Assembly (NCBI RefSeq): GCF_000422705.1
Contig: NZ_AUGO01000015.1
Coordinates: 1-64,000 of the forward strand
From: Flavobacterium soli DSM 19725
GTDB taxonomy: Bacteria > Bacteroidota > Bacteroidia > Flavobacteriales > Flavobacteriaceae
Direction: 5' to 3'
Length of the DNA: 64,000 bases
The notes below the pieces were generated by a model. That model saw only the letters and a program-made list of their open reading frames with translations, made no database searches and had not been told where the DNA came from. Both the position numbers and the translations under genes were made by a program. Positions 43,823 to 53,382 of the stretch are shown piece by piece (position 1 is the stretch's first letter; each line of letters begins with the position of its first letter).

Positions 43823-43857
43823 AAAAAAGGCTGAAAGTAATGCACAATCAGCCTTTT
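43823..43857 (-). terminator. Terminator of the 1049-aa adhesin
   Basis: AAAAGGCTGA / TCAGCCTTTT stem, T run on the minus strand. Confidence 0.75.
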
Positions 43858-43875
43858 CATGGTTATAAAAACTAT

Positions 43876-46800
43876 TTATTGTTTTAAAATTTTAATACTT
43901 TTTGTTTGATTTTCTGCATTAACCTTCACAAGATAACTTCCGCTTGAGAGATTTTGCATGTCAATTTGAGCAGTAGTTGAATTTATTTCGTGTTCCATTA
44001 TCAGCTGCCCCAACATGTTATAGACCGAAATTTTGGTGATGTTTTGGTCATACGATACATTCAAAACATTTTTCACAGGGTTTGGATAGAAGTTGAAATT
44101 TGATTTTTCGAAACCGCCATTTGATAAATCTTCAGATTGCCAGCTGATGTTGTCCATCCCAATTGGCATATAACCTTCTTCAGAGCTTAAACGAAAACCA
44201 ATTCTATTGTCAGTACCCGAATAGGAACCAAAATCAACCGTATATTCTTCATAAGAACTTGTCAGGGTAATTTCTTCGTAAAAAGTAAAGAACCCGTCTC
44301 CATCCAAAGTGCCAATTTCCAAACTTCCAACATCTCCCAATCTTGCAGCATAAAATTTCAGCAAATGGGTTCCTGCCGTAAGATTATTTAAAGTTGGCGA
44401 TACTAAAATGATGTTGTCTGTTGAAGCCGAACCTGCATTATAGATTTCAACACCTTTAGAACCAGCATAAGGTTGCCAAGTGATTACCGAAACACCTGCA
44501 CCACCGTTAATGTCGATATTTTCTCCACTAAGGACTGATGACCAACAGCTAGGAAGTTGTGGAGCATCTGCATCCTCGAAAGTTTCATTAAAACTAGAAA
44601 CTTCCTCACAAGGAGTTCTTACTAAGAAAGGTCCTTTCCAAGCCCCATTTCCATCAGTTTCGCCACAAACGGTTCTAACCCAAACGTTATAATTCGTGTT
44701 GCTAGACAAACCTTCAATTTCGTTGCTTGCGATTGTAAGTATATCCGAAATTGTTGCAAGATTTGGATCTGTAATGGAGACCAATCCGTGAGCGGTTTGC
44801 CATTGTGATGCATCACTTGCATTCCAACCAACAGCAATTGTATTGATATCCAAAGCTACTGCATCCACATCAGTTACATCTGGACATGCAGGAATTGGTT
44901 CCCAAATCACATCATCAATCATCACACCCGAAAACATTTGTATAGTGTTGTATCTAAAGCCGATGTAAGTATTCGTTTCAGCATACGAAGAAAAATCAAT
45001 TACATATTCGGTCATTGCATCATTGTCAAGTTCTACTTGTTCAAAAACTTGAAATGGTGCAGCATTGGTATTACTTGCCAATGTTACAATTTGCAATGTT
45101 CCTGTTCCTTTTGCAAAAAATTTCAAGCGATGTGTTCCACTTGACAGGTTGCCCAAATTAGGCGAAACAGCCATAATATCATCTGTTGGAGCAGGATTGG
45201 AATAACCACTGTATAATTCAAGACTAGATGTGCCAGAAGTAGCAAGATCGTTATAAATAACTCTTACATCTGCATACAAAGACAAGCTATTTCCTCTCAA
45301 GATACTCGACCAACAATAAGGTAATTCCTGACCTGTTATTTCATCAAAATTTTCATTGATACTGTTTACCGGAGGGCATGCTGTAGTAAAAGCAGTTGGG
45401 CCAACCCAAAATCCTTCTCCATCATCACATTTTGACCGTACCCAAACATAATAGGTTGTTTCTGCAGTTAATCCTTCGATGGAAGCTGTAGCCTCTTCAT
45501 TAGCCTCAATTACGGGAGTTAGAGTTGCGGGATCTGCGGTTGCAGAATCGCTATAGACAACTTCCCATTCTGTAATCGATTCATCAGCTGTCCATGCAAT
45601 TGTTGCAGTAGTTGTAGTGGCTAATGGAACAACAATGTTTTCCGCATCAGGACATAAAGGTGCCAATTCCCAACGAATGTTGTCAATGTAGCCAAGGAAA
45701 TTTTCATTAGTTGTATTTAATCGGATACCAATATAAGTATCGATTGTGCCTTCTGCAAGATCAAAATCAATCTTAAATTCTTTGAAGGTATTGGTTAAGT
45801 TGATTTCGTCTATTACATTAAAATTAGCCCCACCAACATTATCATCCAATGTTCCGATAATAAAGCTACTACCCTGAATTGCCGAAATATCTTTTGCAAA
45901 AAAGGTCAAGCGATGTGTTCCAGCCGCTAGATTTGAAAGTTCTGGCGAAACCAAGAAAAACTCCGAAGTTCCATCTCCATTGGTGTAAAATTGAACTGAA
46001 TTTCCTGTAACTCCATCTTCATTGGTCACCACAACTTCGCCTGATGTAGGGTCTCCATCTTGGTTAAAAATTACTGAAGACCAACAAACAGGAACTGTTC
46101 CTGGTGTTGTGCTGTTAAAATCTTGATAAAAAACACTAATTGGATCACAAAGGGTAACAAAAGAAATAGCGTTCGACCATGTTCCTGGACCTTCTTCACA
46201 AACATCTCTTACCCAAGCATAATAAGGCGTTCCTGAAAGTAAAACATCTTCAACAACAGCCATTTGACCTGATGCCACACTTCCAGTTGGTTCGGTAGTA
46301 GGAGTTGGAGCGGTGTTTGTAGTTGCAAAATAATATTGTGAACCTTGAGTTGCTGGAGCATTTGAAGTCCAATATAGCGTCACACCATTTGTAGTGATAT
46401 CTTCGGCTATTATTTCAATTGGTTTCGGACATGCTTGGTTGATTCCGTCAAGCGAAATATTGGCTACAAAATTGGTTAACATTCCTTCTTCTGGATTTTC
46501 TACATCTACAGCTTCAGACCAACTTGCAAAAGTTATGGATCTATTTCCTTCAACTTCATACGCATAAAATTGATCTTCATAAAAATCATTCTCATCACTG
46601 TCTTCTTTGGCAGCAACAATTAAATTATCAGTTCCGTTGTAGGTAAATGGATTTTGAAGTTCAATGGTGACCCATCCTGGTCCATCGGCTTCTATTTCGC
46701 CAACATATACTTCGGTCAAATTTTCAATCGGTTCCCAGTCGGTTCCTGATGAAAAAGCGGTTTTTGTAGTATGCCCTAAATAAACAGTCAATTCCTGGCT

Positions 46801-47025
46801 TCCTTCTAAATTATAATCTCCGGCATAGTACCATTGTATAGAAGTAATTTGTCCAGTTGCTAAAATTTCGGAGGATAAATAAATAGATTGTGCATACGAA
46901 TATGGATTTCTAGGTTCAAAAGGAACTCCTTTTTCAATCGCCGTTCCATCTCCAAGTTGCACTTGTGCGAAACTGCCAAAAACCGACAGCAAAAGCACGG
47001 CAAAACAAATTGTAATTTTTTTCAT
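43876..47025 (-). CDS. Giant modular T9SS adhesin (MAM-like and FnIII repeats), paralogue 2
   Basis: 1049 aa with a signal peptide (MKKITICFAVLLLSVFGSFAQ). The same plan as the gene at 39307 but three MAM-like units, near 46105, 45345 and 44577, again with a period of about 760 bp. The C-terminal sorting domain (FYPNPVKNVLNVSYDQNIT, SGSYLVKVNAENQTK) is closely related. The N-terminal regions align across about 180 residues. The two genes are almost certainly tandem duplicates that have since gained or lost modules. Confidence 0.88.
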   Translation of the reverse strand: MKKITICFAVLLLSVFGSFAQVQLGDGTAIEKGVPFEPRNPYSYAQSIYLSSEILATGQITSIQWYYAGDYNLEGSQELTVYLGHTTKTAFSSGTDWEPIENLTEVYVGEIEADGPGWVTIELQNPFTYNGTDNLIVAAKEDSDENDFYEDQFYAYEVEGNRSITFASWSEAVDVENPEEGMLTNFVANISLDGINQACPKPIEIIAEDITTNGVTLYWTSNAPATQGSQYYFATTNTAPTPTTEPTGSVASGQMAVVEDVLLSGTPYYAWVRDVCEEGPGTWSNAISFVTLCDPISVFYQDFNSTTPGTVPVCWSSVIFNQDGDPTSGEVVVTNEDGVTGNSVQFYTNGDGTSEFFLVSPELSNLAAGTHRLTFFAKDISAIQGSSFIIGTLDDNVGGANFNVIDEINLTNTFKEFKIDFDLAEGTIDTYIGIRLNTTNENFLGYIDNIRWELAPLCPDAENIVVPLATTTTATIAWTADESITEWEVVYSDSATADPATLTPVIEANEEATASIEGLTAETTYYVWVRSKCDDGEGFWVGPTAFTTACPPVNSINENFDEITGQELPYCWSSILRGNSLSLYADVRVIYNDLATSGTSSLELYSGYSNPAPTDDIMAVSPNLGNLSSGTHRLKFFAKGTGTLQIVTLASNTNAAPFQVFEQVELDNDAMTEYVIDFSSYAETNTYIGFRYNTIQMFSGVMIDDVIWEPIPACPDVTDVDAVALDINTIAVGWNASDASQWQTAHGLVSITDPNLATISDILTIASNEIEGLSSNTNYNVWVRTVCGETDGNGAWKGPFLVRTPCEEVSSFNETFEDADAPQLPSCWSSVLSGENIDINGGAGVSVITWQPYAGSKGVEIYNAGSASTDNIILVSPTLNNLTAGTHLLKFYAARLGDVGSLEIGTLDGDGFFTFYEEITLTSSYEEYTVDFGSYSGTDNRIGFRLSSEEGYMPIGMDNISWQSEDLSNGGFEKSNFNFYPNPVKNVLNVSYDQNITKISVYNMLGQLIMEHEINSTTAQIDMQNLSSGSYLVKVNAENQTKSIKILKQ

Positions 47026-47189
47026 GTGGTTGGATTTTTATTTGCTAAATGTTCCAAAAAGGCCAAACCATTTCAAAAAAAATAATCAGACAAAGCGTGA
47101 CATACAATAAGACAAAGCGTGAATTTTGACGTAAAACCTAGAATTTAAAAGGATTTTATTCGATAATGAATTTCAAAAAATTCATGCTA

Positions 47190-48854
47190 TCAAATAGTGG
47201 CTAGATAATCATAAAGACTGATATCTTCTGGAATTTCCATCTTTGCCGAAATTCTTTCCTTGCGTTTTCTGCAGGATTCAGGTGCGATATTGAGCATCGA
47301 AGCGATTTCTTTGGTGCTTAAATTCATGTAAATGTAGGACAGGAATCGAATGTCGTTTGCAATAAGGTTCGGGTGTTTTGCTTTTAATTTCGTTAGGAAA
47401 TTTTGATTCACTTCTTCAAAATGCGTGATAAAATTATCCCATTCATTATCGGTTTTTAGATGTGTTTTCAAGGTTTGGATGTGATTTACAAGTAAAGCAT
47501 CCTTTGAAACCTGAGGCAATTCTGAAAGTTCTGACAAGACCTCCTCAATCATTTGGTTTCTGCCTGAAAGATATAAGGCTTTCGCCGATAATTTCCGGTT
47601 CTTTTGTTCGACTTCGTTTTTGAGACGTTCCTGTTCGAGTAGTGAAATTGCCTTTTGTTCATCGAGTTGTTTCTCTAATAAAAGCAATTCGTTCTTTTCT
47701 TTTTCGAGTTCTAATGATAAAATTTGCTGATTTCTTTCGGCAATCAATTTCTTTTGCTTGTGTTTTACCGAAAGGTTTTGGAGTATCAAAATGATAAAAA
47801 GTACCACAATAAAAATAATAGCAATGATAGAATAGAACATTTTTCGTTCGTTGCTCAAGGTGGCCTCATTCAGCTTGATCTGGTTTTGATAGTTTTGGAT
47901 TTCAAATTTAACCTTGCTAGTTTCATACAGCTTTCCATTCTTGATGGCATCGAGTTTTGCATTAGAGGCAATTATAGAATCCTTGTAACTAAAGGCCAAA
48001 TCATAGTTTTTTTTCTTGAAATTAATTTCCGAAAGCAATTTGAATGCCATTATTTTGGTCTCGATGTTCGGATTGTCCTGCAGTAACATTTTGGTGTAAA
48101 CCGAAGCTTCGTCCAATAGATTATCTTTTATATAGGATTTTGCGATAATAGTAATCAGCGAAAGATCGGCTTCAAAAGTGCTTAAGTTTTTTGAATTTTC
48201 AAATAATTCTAAGGCAACTTGCCTGGATTTTGTGGTATTTCCCTCATCTAAATCACATTGGATGAGGCCAATTTTTGCCATTAGATGAAAGTTTTGCTGG
48301 CTAATCAAAAGTGGAAGTGCCTCATTAAAATAACTTCTTGCCAATTTAGGATTTAACTGTTCGTTTGCCAGATTTCCTAAATTCATGGCATAAAGTCCAA
48401 TCTTTAAGTCGTCGTTATTTTGCTTCGCAATGTCGTAGGCTTTTTTAAAATATTCATTTGCCTTTTCATAATTTTTTTCTTTCGAATAAAGAATCGCAAT
48501 GTTGTTTAGCACAATCATTTCATATTTGGCATCCAGTTCTTTCAAAGCAATCGAATAGGCTTCGATATAATAATTGAGGGCTTCGCCATATTCCAAAAGT
48601 CTATAATAATTGGCTCCAATATTGTTTATGGCCAGAAAGCTTTGTTTGTACCATCGGTTTTTTTCTGACAAGGTTCTTGCCTGTGTCAAATATTCAAGGG
48701 ATTTGATATGCTCGTTTTTGTTCAAAGCCTCCACGCCAGCTACAATTAGTGAATCACATTTTTCAATGGTATTCGCTTTGGTTGCTATACTAAAAAAAAG
48801 ACTGATCAAGATACTGAAGAACCAATACTTGAATTGCCTGAAACTTATAAGCAT
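47190..48854 (-). CDS. TPR-containing membrane regulator with LuxR-type HTH
   Basis: 554 aa. Several TPR repeats (about residues 35-300, e.g. YGEALNYYIEAYSIALKE and KNYEKANEYFKKAYDIAKQ) precede a single membrane helix (FYSIIAIIFIVVLFIILIL, about 342-360), a coiled coil of about 70 residues rich in Leu, Glu and Lys, and a C-terminal helix-turn-helix with LSTKEIASMLNIAPESCRKR. The class is common in Flavobacteriia. A periplasmic TPR sensor with a cytoplasmic DNA-binding end next to two giant adhesins suggests it may control them, but that is inference from context. Confidence 0.78.
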   Translation of the reverse strand: MLISFRQFKYWFFSILISLFFSIATKANTIEKCDSLIVAGVEALNKNEHIKSLEYLTQARTLSEKNRWYKQSFLAINNIGANYYRLLEYGEALNYYIEAYSIALKELDAKYEMIVLNNIAILYSKEKNYEKANEYFKKAYDIAKQNNDDLKIGLYAMNLGNLANEQLNPKLARSYFNEALPLLISQQNFHLMAKIGLIQCDLDEGNTTKSRQVALELFENSKNLSTFEADLSLITIIAKSYIKDNLLDEASVYTKMLLQDNPNIETKIMAFKLLSEINFKKKNYDLAFSYKDSIIASNAKLDAIKNGKLYETSKVKFEIQNYQNQIKLNEATLSNERKMFYSIIAIIFIVVLFIILILQNLSVKHKQKKLIAERNQQILSLELEKEKNELLLLEKQLDEQKAISLLEQERLKNEVEQKNRKLSAKALYLSGRNQMIEEVLSELSELPQVSKDALLVNHIQTLKTHLKTDNEWDNFITHFEEVNQNFLTKLKAKHPNLIANDIRFLSYIYMNLSTKEIASMLNIAPESCRKRKERISAKMEIPEDISLYDYLATI

Positions 48855-48944
48855 AATGGGTTAGAATTTAATTCAAATAAAGGCTTGGAATGGAGTGATT
48901 GAATTATCATGAATGGTTTTGTGTAAAAGCAAAAAATTAATTTC

Positions 48945-48976
48945 AAAAAAAATGCTCTTAACAAAAGCTAAGAGCA
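48945..48976 (-). terminator. Terminator of bioB
   Basis: TGCTCTTA / TAAGAGCA stem with an ACAAAAGC loop, followed by Ts on the minus strand. Confidence 0.8.
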
Positions 48977-49028
48977 AATTTATAAAAGGTTTATTCTAAG
49001 ATAAGAAACTTTAACAAAAGAGAAAGAT

Positions 49029-50117
49029 TTATACTTTCAATTTCCCCGAAGCTTCTAGGTTTCTTTCGATTGTATGTCCAGGACGTGACCATTTTGGTTT
49101 TTCACCTAGAGGCTGAAATTGAGAATCTTTGGCTTCAACGGTTGTAGGTTGCGATACTTTTGTAAATGGCTTTTGAGGAATCAATCCCAGCATTTCGAAC
49201 ATCTTCATGTCTTCGTTTACATCTGGATTTGGAGTCGTCAACAATTTATCTCCAGCAAAAATCGAATTTGCTCCAGCAAAGAAGCACATTGCCTGACCTT
49301 CACGGCTCATGTTCATTCTTCCTGCAGAAAGACGAACTTGTGTTTGGGGCATGATAATTCTTGTTGTTGCCACCATTCTAATCATTTCCCAGATTTCTAC
49401 TGGTTTTTCTTCCTCAAGGGGAGTTCCTTCAACGGCAACCAATGCATTAATTGGCACTGATTCTGGCTGTGGATTTAGTGTTGATAGGGCAACAAGCATT
49501 CCGGCTCTGTCTTCAACGCTTTCTCCCATCCCGATGATTCCGCCACTGCAAACGGTAACATTTGTCTTACGAACGTTCTCGATGGTTTGCAAACGGTCTT
49601 CGAAACCGCGTGTTGAAATTACTTCTTTATAATATTCCTCAGACGTGTCTAAATTGTGGTTGTAGGCATATAAACCAGCTTCTGCCAAACGTTGAGCCTG
49701 ATTTTCAGTAATCATCCCAAGTGTACAGCAAACCTCCATGTCCAGTTTATTAATGGTACGAACCATTTCTAAAACCTGATCGAATTCTGGTCCGTCTTTC
49801 ACATTTCTCCAAGCAGCACCCATACAAACACGTGAAGAACCGCTAGATTTTGCACGTAAAGCCTGAGCTTTTACTTGACTAACCGACATTAGATCATTTC
49901 CTTCAATCTCGGTGTGATAACGTGCTGCTTGTGGACAATAGCCACAGTCTTCAGGACATCCACCTGTTTTGATTGATAATAATGTAGAAACCTGAACCAC
50001 ATTTGGATCATGAAATTTCCTGTGAACTGATGCTGCTTCGAAAAGCAAATCCATCATCGGTTTGTTATATAGTGCTATAATTTCTTCTTTTGTCCAATCG
50101 TTTCTTGTGATACTCAT
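49029..50117 (-). CDS. bioB: Biotin synthase
   Basis: 362 aa from MSITRNDW. The radical SAM cluster signature is CPEDCGYCPQAARYHT (CX3CX2C). Typical conserved parts are GAAWRNVKDGPEFDQ, YNHNLDTSEEYY, and GRMNMSREGQAMCFFAGANS, where the [2Fe-2S] ligands also lie. It inserts sulfur into dethiobiotin. The longer frame starts 11 codons up, but its ATG would lie upstream of the predicted transcription start. No other bio genes are near. Confidence 0.94.
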   Translation of the reverse strand: MSITRNDWTKEEIIALYNKPMMDLLFEAASVHRKFHDPNVVQVSTLLSIKTGGCPEDCGYCPQAARYHTEIEGNDLMSVSQVKAQALRAKSSGSSRVCMGAAWRNVKDGPEFDQVLEMVRTINKLDMEVCCTLGMITENQAQRLAEAGLYAYNHNLDTSEEYYKEVISTRGFEDRLQTIENVRKTNVTVCSGGIIGMGESVEDRAGMLVALSTLNPQPESVPINALVAVEGTPLEEEKPVEIWEMIRMVATTRIIMPQTQVRLSAGRMNMSREGQAMCFFAGANSIFAGDKLLTTPNPDVNEDMKMFEMLGLIPQKPFTKVSQPTTVEAKDSQFQPLGEKPKWSRPGHTIERNLEASGKLKV

Positions 50118-50137
50118 ACCTCGATTTTTTAATGCTC

Positions 50138-50145
50138 CAAAAGTA
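50138..50145 (-). promoter_or_regulatory. -7 box of bioB
   Basis: TACTTTTG on the minus strand. The start would be about 50133, giving a 16-nt leader and excluding the upstream ATG. Confidence 0.5.
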
Positions 50146-50206
50146 GGCATTTCCCTTTTAAGTAGAAAGTTTCTTTATTTAAAGTTTAAATTCAGAATCA
50201 TTCTAT

Positions 50207-50253
50207 AAAAAAAAGGGTTTATAAACAGAAAAATTTTCTGGTTATAAACCCTT
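50207..50253 (-). terminator. Terminator of the 150-aa membrane gene
   Basis: AAGGGTTTATAA / TTATAAACCCTT with an inner CAGAAAA / TTTTCTG stem; Ts on the minus strand. Confidence 0.85.
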
Positions 50254-50271
50254 GACAGATTGCAATTTTAA

Positions 50272-50724
50272 TTAATCTACTTTATTGATGACTTCAATTT
50301 TGTCTTTCCACCATTGCATCAAACAAAACGAAATAATAATTGAGGAAGCTATGGATTCAAACAATAAACCTATGCAATAATAATGAATGGTAAGTTCTCC
50401 TCCGCCAAAAAGAAATCCTTTAGAAAGTTGTTCTAAATAGTTCTCTCCACCACGAAATTGAATATAAGCCAATAAACTACCAATACTTAAAACAGCACCA
50501 ACCATAGAGGTAGCAATAGCCGAAAGCAAATGCCGGTTGTAACCCCGAATACCATCTTTATGATTCATCTGGATAGTTCGATTCACTCCAAATGCTACAA
50601 TAAAAAGGTTTAATACTCTTAGATAGAATTCATCGGCTAGACCGAGATATTCTAACACTAAAAAATAGATTCCTATTCCTAAAAATATGATAAATCCATT
50701 TGCAAATTCTCTTGATAGCTTCAT
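50272..50724 (-). CDS. Hypothetical four-helix membrane protein
   Basis: 150 aa with about four hydrophobic segments (residues 8-28, 34-50, 65-90, 108-135). I do not recognise the family; a DUF4199-type relation is possible. It has its own terminator and lies between bioB and the HTTM gene, with 138 nt on the latter side. Confidence 0.6.
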   Translation of the reverse strand: MKLSREFANGFIIFLGIGIYFLVLEYLGLADEFYLRVLNLFIVAFGVNRTIQMNHKDGIRGYNRHLLSAIATSMVGAVLSIGSLLAYIQFRGGENYLEQLSKGFLFGGGELTIHYYCIGLLFESIASSIIISFCLMQWWKDKIEVINKVD

Positions 50725-50862
50725 AATGTTTAATTTTTTTGTTTCTAGTACTAAATAATCAAATTTATATTTACTAAAAGTACAAAATAATCTTTTTGAA
50801 AGCTCTGTTTTATTGCGGATTTAATAAAATTTTAATACATCTTAAGATAATGCTTCGGCAAT

Positions 50863-52185
50863 TTATTTTATGATATTTCCTTGAGAATCATAGAGTAAAA
50901 TCCAATCGTTATGAAAAAAATAGTCCCATTTGGCCGAAGCCATATCTACATTTGGATTAATCAATGTTCTAGAATCACCACGATTTATGGCTACTTTTGA
51001 AATTACAAAAATGCTTACATCAACACCTTTTTCGGCAAATTCTTTTTTTATTCGTTGTGACATTTGCCAGATACCATCAGGATTTGTAGCGGCAAAATTC
51101 CTTTGTTTTCGAGTAAGATTTTTTAGATAATCATAGGGAATTTCCATTTGAGTTTTCTTGTCGATAACTTTATAAGTTGCATAACCTTGTCGTTGCCTCA
51201 ACATCATCCTCCAACTTAAACGATGTCCTTCTTCGGTCCATAAAACATCACCTTTTATGAAATGGTGGCGTATTGGAAGAAGTGTTTGAATGATGAAAAA
51301 CGGAAGGAAGAAATAGATTAAAACAGGTTTGTTCTCGTAGATTGGTTCGCCATATTCGATAGGGATTTTTTTTCTGAAGAACAAACTTCTAATTTTTTCT
51401 GGTGGATAGAAAAATACAGTAAAGCTCAAGGCAAAAAATGGGAAAATGCCTATTTGTAAAAAGATAGCATTAAAAATATGAAACGATATGGCTGCTATAA
51501 ATGCAAGGGTTCTTGTTCTTTTCCAAAGCAATAGTGGAACGATGAGCATATCGAAAGCAATTCCAGAATAGGCAATAAAAAGATGGAACCAGTGTTGACT
51601 GAATAGTTCGGCAAACGTATCAAATTCAGTTTCGGATAATATTATTTTTGTGAAACTTCCGTCCAGCCATCCGGGATAAAATTTGGCAACTGTTGCATAA
51701 AAATAAACGATTGCCATTTGCAAAATCATCACTACAGAACACCATCTTGGCATCTTATGTTGCTTTATTTCGGGATTATTTTTTACATCTAGGGAGGCAT
51801 ATCTGTTGGCGGGCAAAAAAAACATTATCAGGCAAACGAGAATCAAGAGGTAATAATGGTTGTTGTAGGATGTTTTTTGCATCAGATAAACTCCTGTCCA
51901 CAAAATCGTGAAAAGGCCTATAAAAAAACGGTATTTGTAGCCTAGCATGACCATCATTCCGGCGATTCCCATGAAGAAGAAATAGAAATACATTCCGTAT
52001 CCAGGAAGCGGCTGAAGCCAGTCCATTCCGATGTGTGAAAACGTAAAATAGGGTGCTATTAATACTTTTCGAACCCAACCTGTTGCAATTGCCCCAAAAG
52101 TTTCGGCAGCCAAAAGAAAACCAAGAAAAATTCTGAAAATAATCAGTGGAGCATTGTCGATTGGTTCAAAAAGCTTTTTTAGCAT
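50863..52185 (-). CDS. HTTM / vitamin K-dependent gamma-carboxylase-like membrane protein
   Basis: 440 aa from the ATG at 52185. The N-terminal ~290 residues are multi-helix. The segment QKTSYNNHYYLL (about 105) resembles the NNHSYL-type region near the catalytic Lys of eukaryotic gamma-glutamyl carboxylase, and SFHIFNAIFLQIGIFPFFA matches another conserved part. The soluble C-terminal part holds the LFFRKKIPIEYG and RMMLRQRQGY segments. Bacterial homologues exist in several phyla, but their substrates are unproven. Its start overlaps the ribF stop by one base (TGATG), so the two are coupled. Confidence 0.82.
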   Translation of the reverse strand: MLKKLFEPIDNAPLIIFRIFLGFLLAAETFGAIATGWVRKVLIAPYFTFSHIGMDWLQPLPGYGMYFYFFFMGIAGMMVMLGYKYRFFIGLFTILWTGVYLMQKTSYNNHYYLLILVCLIMFFLPANRYASLDVKNNPEIKQHKMPRWCSVVMILQMAIVYFYATVAKFYPGWLDGSFTKIILSETEFDTFAELFSQHWFHLFIAYSGIAFDMLIVPLLLWKRTRTLAFIAAISFHIFNAIFLQIGIFPFFALSFTVFFYPPEKIRSLFFRKKIPIEYGEPIYENKPVLIYFFLPFFIIQTLLPIRHHFIKGDVLWTEEGHRLSWRMMLRQRQGYATYKVIDKKTQMEIPYDYLKNLTRKQRNFAATNPDGIWQMSQRIKKEFAEKGVDVSIFVISKVAINRGDSRTLINPNVDMASAKWDYFFHNDWILLYDSQGNIIK

Positions 52186-53114
52186 CACTTTTTATTTTTG
52201 ATGAATTCTAAGGAAGTATGTTTATCCTTTGCTAATTGTTTCTGCAATTTCGAAACCGATTCAAATTTTTGTTCCGATCGGATTCTGCTTAAAATGCAAA
52301 CTCTGATTTCCTTTTCGTATAAATCTTCATCCAAATCAAAATAATGAATTTCAATCGTTTGTTTTTGTCCGCTAACGGTTGGGTTGAATCCAATATTCAT
52401 CATTCCATAAACGGTTTTTCCATCAATTATACTTTTAACTACATACACTCCTGTTAGCGGAATGAGTTTGTAGTTTTCTTTAATTCCAAGGTTAGCGGTT
52501 GGAAAACCTATGGTTCTGCCCAACTGTTTTCCCTTTTCAATTGTTCCCGTCAGGAAATATTCATAACCTAAATAATCGTTTGCCCGTTGGATATTTCCTT
52601 CCATGAGAGCGTTTCTGATTTTAGTAGAACTTACTGAAACTTCGTTGATTTCTTGGGGAGAAATTTGTTCGACTTCAAAATTGTATAGTTCTCCAAAAAC
52701 AATCAGATCATCAATATTGGCGGTTCGATTTCGTCCAAAACGATGATCATGACCAATAATAATCTTTTTTATCTTGAAAATGTCAACTAGAATATTCTTG
52801 ACAAATTCTTCGGCAGTTAATCTTGAAAAAGTTTGATCAAAAGGATGAATTACTAAATTTTCAAGACCTATTTTTTCTAATAAGAATGCTTTTTCATCAA
52901 TTGTATTGAGTAATTTAATCTCCGAATCACCTTGTAAAACCATCCTCGGATGTGGAAAAAACGTAAGTACGAGTGATGCAGTATTTTCATCAGTATTCTG
53001 TACAAGACGTTCAATTATTTTTCTGTGACCAATATGAACGCCATCAAAAGTGCCAAGCGTTACGATTGTTCCAGATTGGGTTTTGAAATCGTGTACAGCA
53101 TTAAAAATTTTCAA
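52185..53114 (-). CDS. ribF: Bifunctional riboflavin kinase/FAD synthetase
   Basis: 309 aa. The N-terminal nucleotidyltransferase part has VTLGTFDGVHIGHRKII (about residues 18-34) and IIGHDHRFGRNRT (about 117-129). The C-terminal flavokinase part has TIGFPTANLGIKENYKLIP and GVYVV. It converts riboflavin to FMN and FAD. The start is TTG; a -7 box TAAATTTG at 53137-53144 leaves a leader of about 16 nt, and no in-frame ATG lies upstream. No RFN-type riboswitch fits in that leader. Confidence 0.93.
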   Translation of the reverse strand: MKIFNAVHDFKTQSGTIVTLGTFDGVHIGHRKIIERLVQNTDENTASLVLTFFPHPRMVLQGDSEIKLLNTIDEKAFLLEKIGLENLVIHPFDQTFSRLTAEEFVKNILVDIFKIKKIIIGHDHRFGRNRTANIDDLIVFGELYNFEVEQISPQEINEVSVSSTKIRNALMEGNIQRANDYLGYEYFLTGTIEKGKQLGRTIGFPTANLGIKENYKLIPLTGVYVVKSIIDGKTVYGMMNIGFNPTVSGQKQTIEIHYFDLDEDLYEKEIRVCILSRIRSEQKFESVSKLQKQLAKDKHTSLEFIKNKK

Positions 53115-53382
53115 AATTTTGGTTTTTAGAGTAATGCAAATTTATAGGTATGATGTCAATAAATGAAATGTAATAGTGTATTTTTTAAAAGAATGAGGCT
53201 AAAATGGTCAAAATTTAGTTATAGCATTATGATTTTTTTTTAGAGATGTTTATGTGACAAATAGTCAATAAAACCTACAACTTTATGAAAATGTGTTAAA
53301 TAATATTGTTTTTAACGGAACTAAAATGAATTAAACATTTTAAATTATTAGTTTTGCTAAATCAAGAAATAATAAATAAATT

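Noticed and set aside
39307..47025. CRISPR-like periodicity in the adhesin genes
   Set aside because: The about 760-bp period is domain duplication within open reading frames, not short direct repeats.
53115..53382. Riboswitch upstream of ribF or the metalloprotease
   Set aside because: Leader of ribF is about 16 nt, and no FMN-riboswitch conserved boxes are present.
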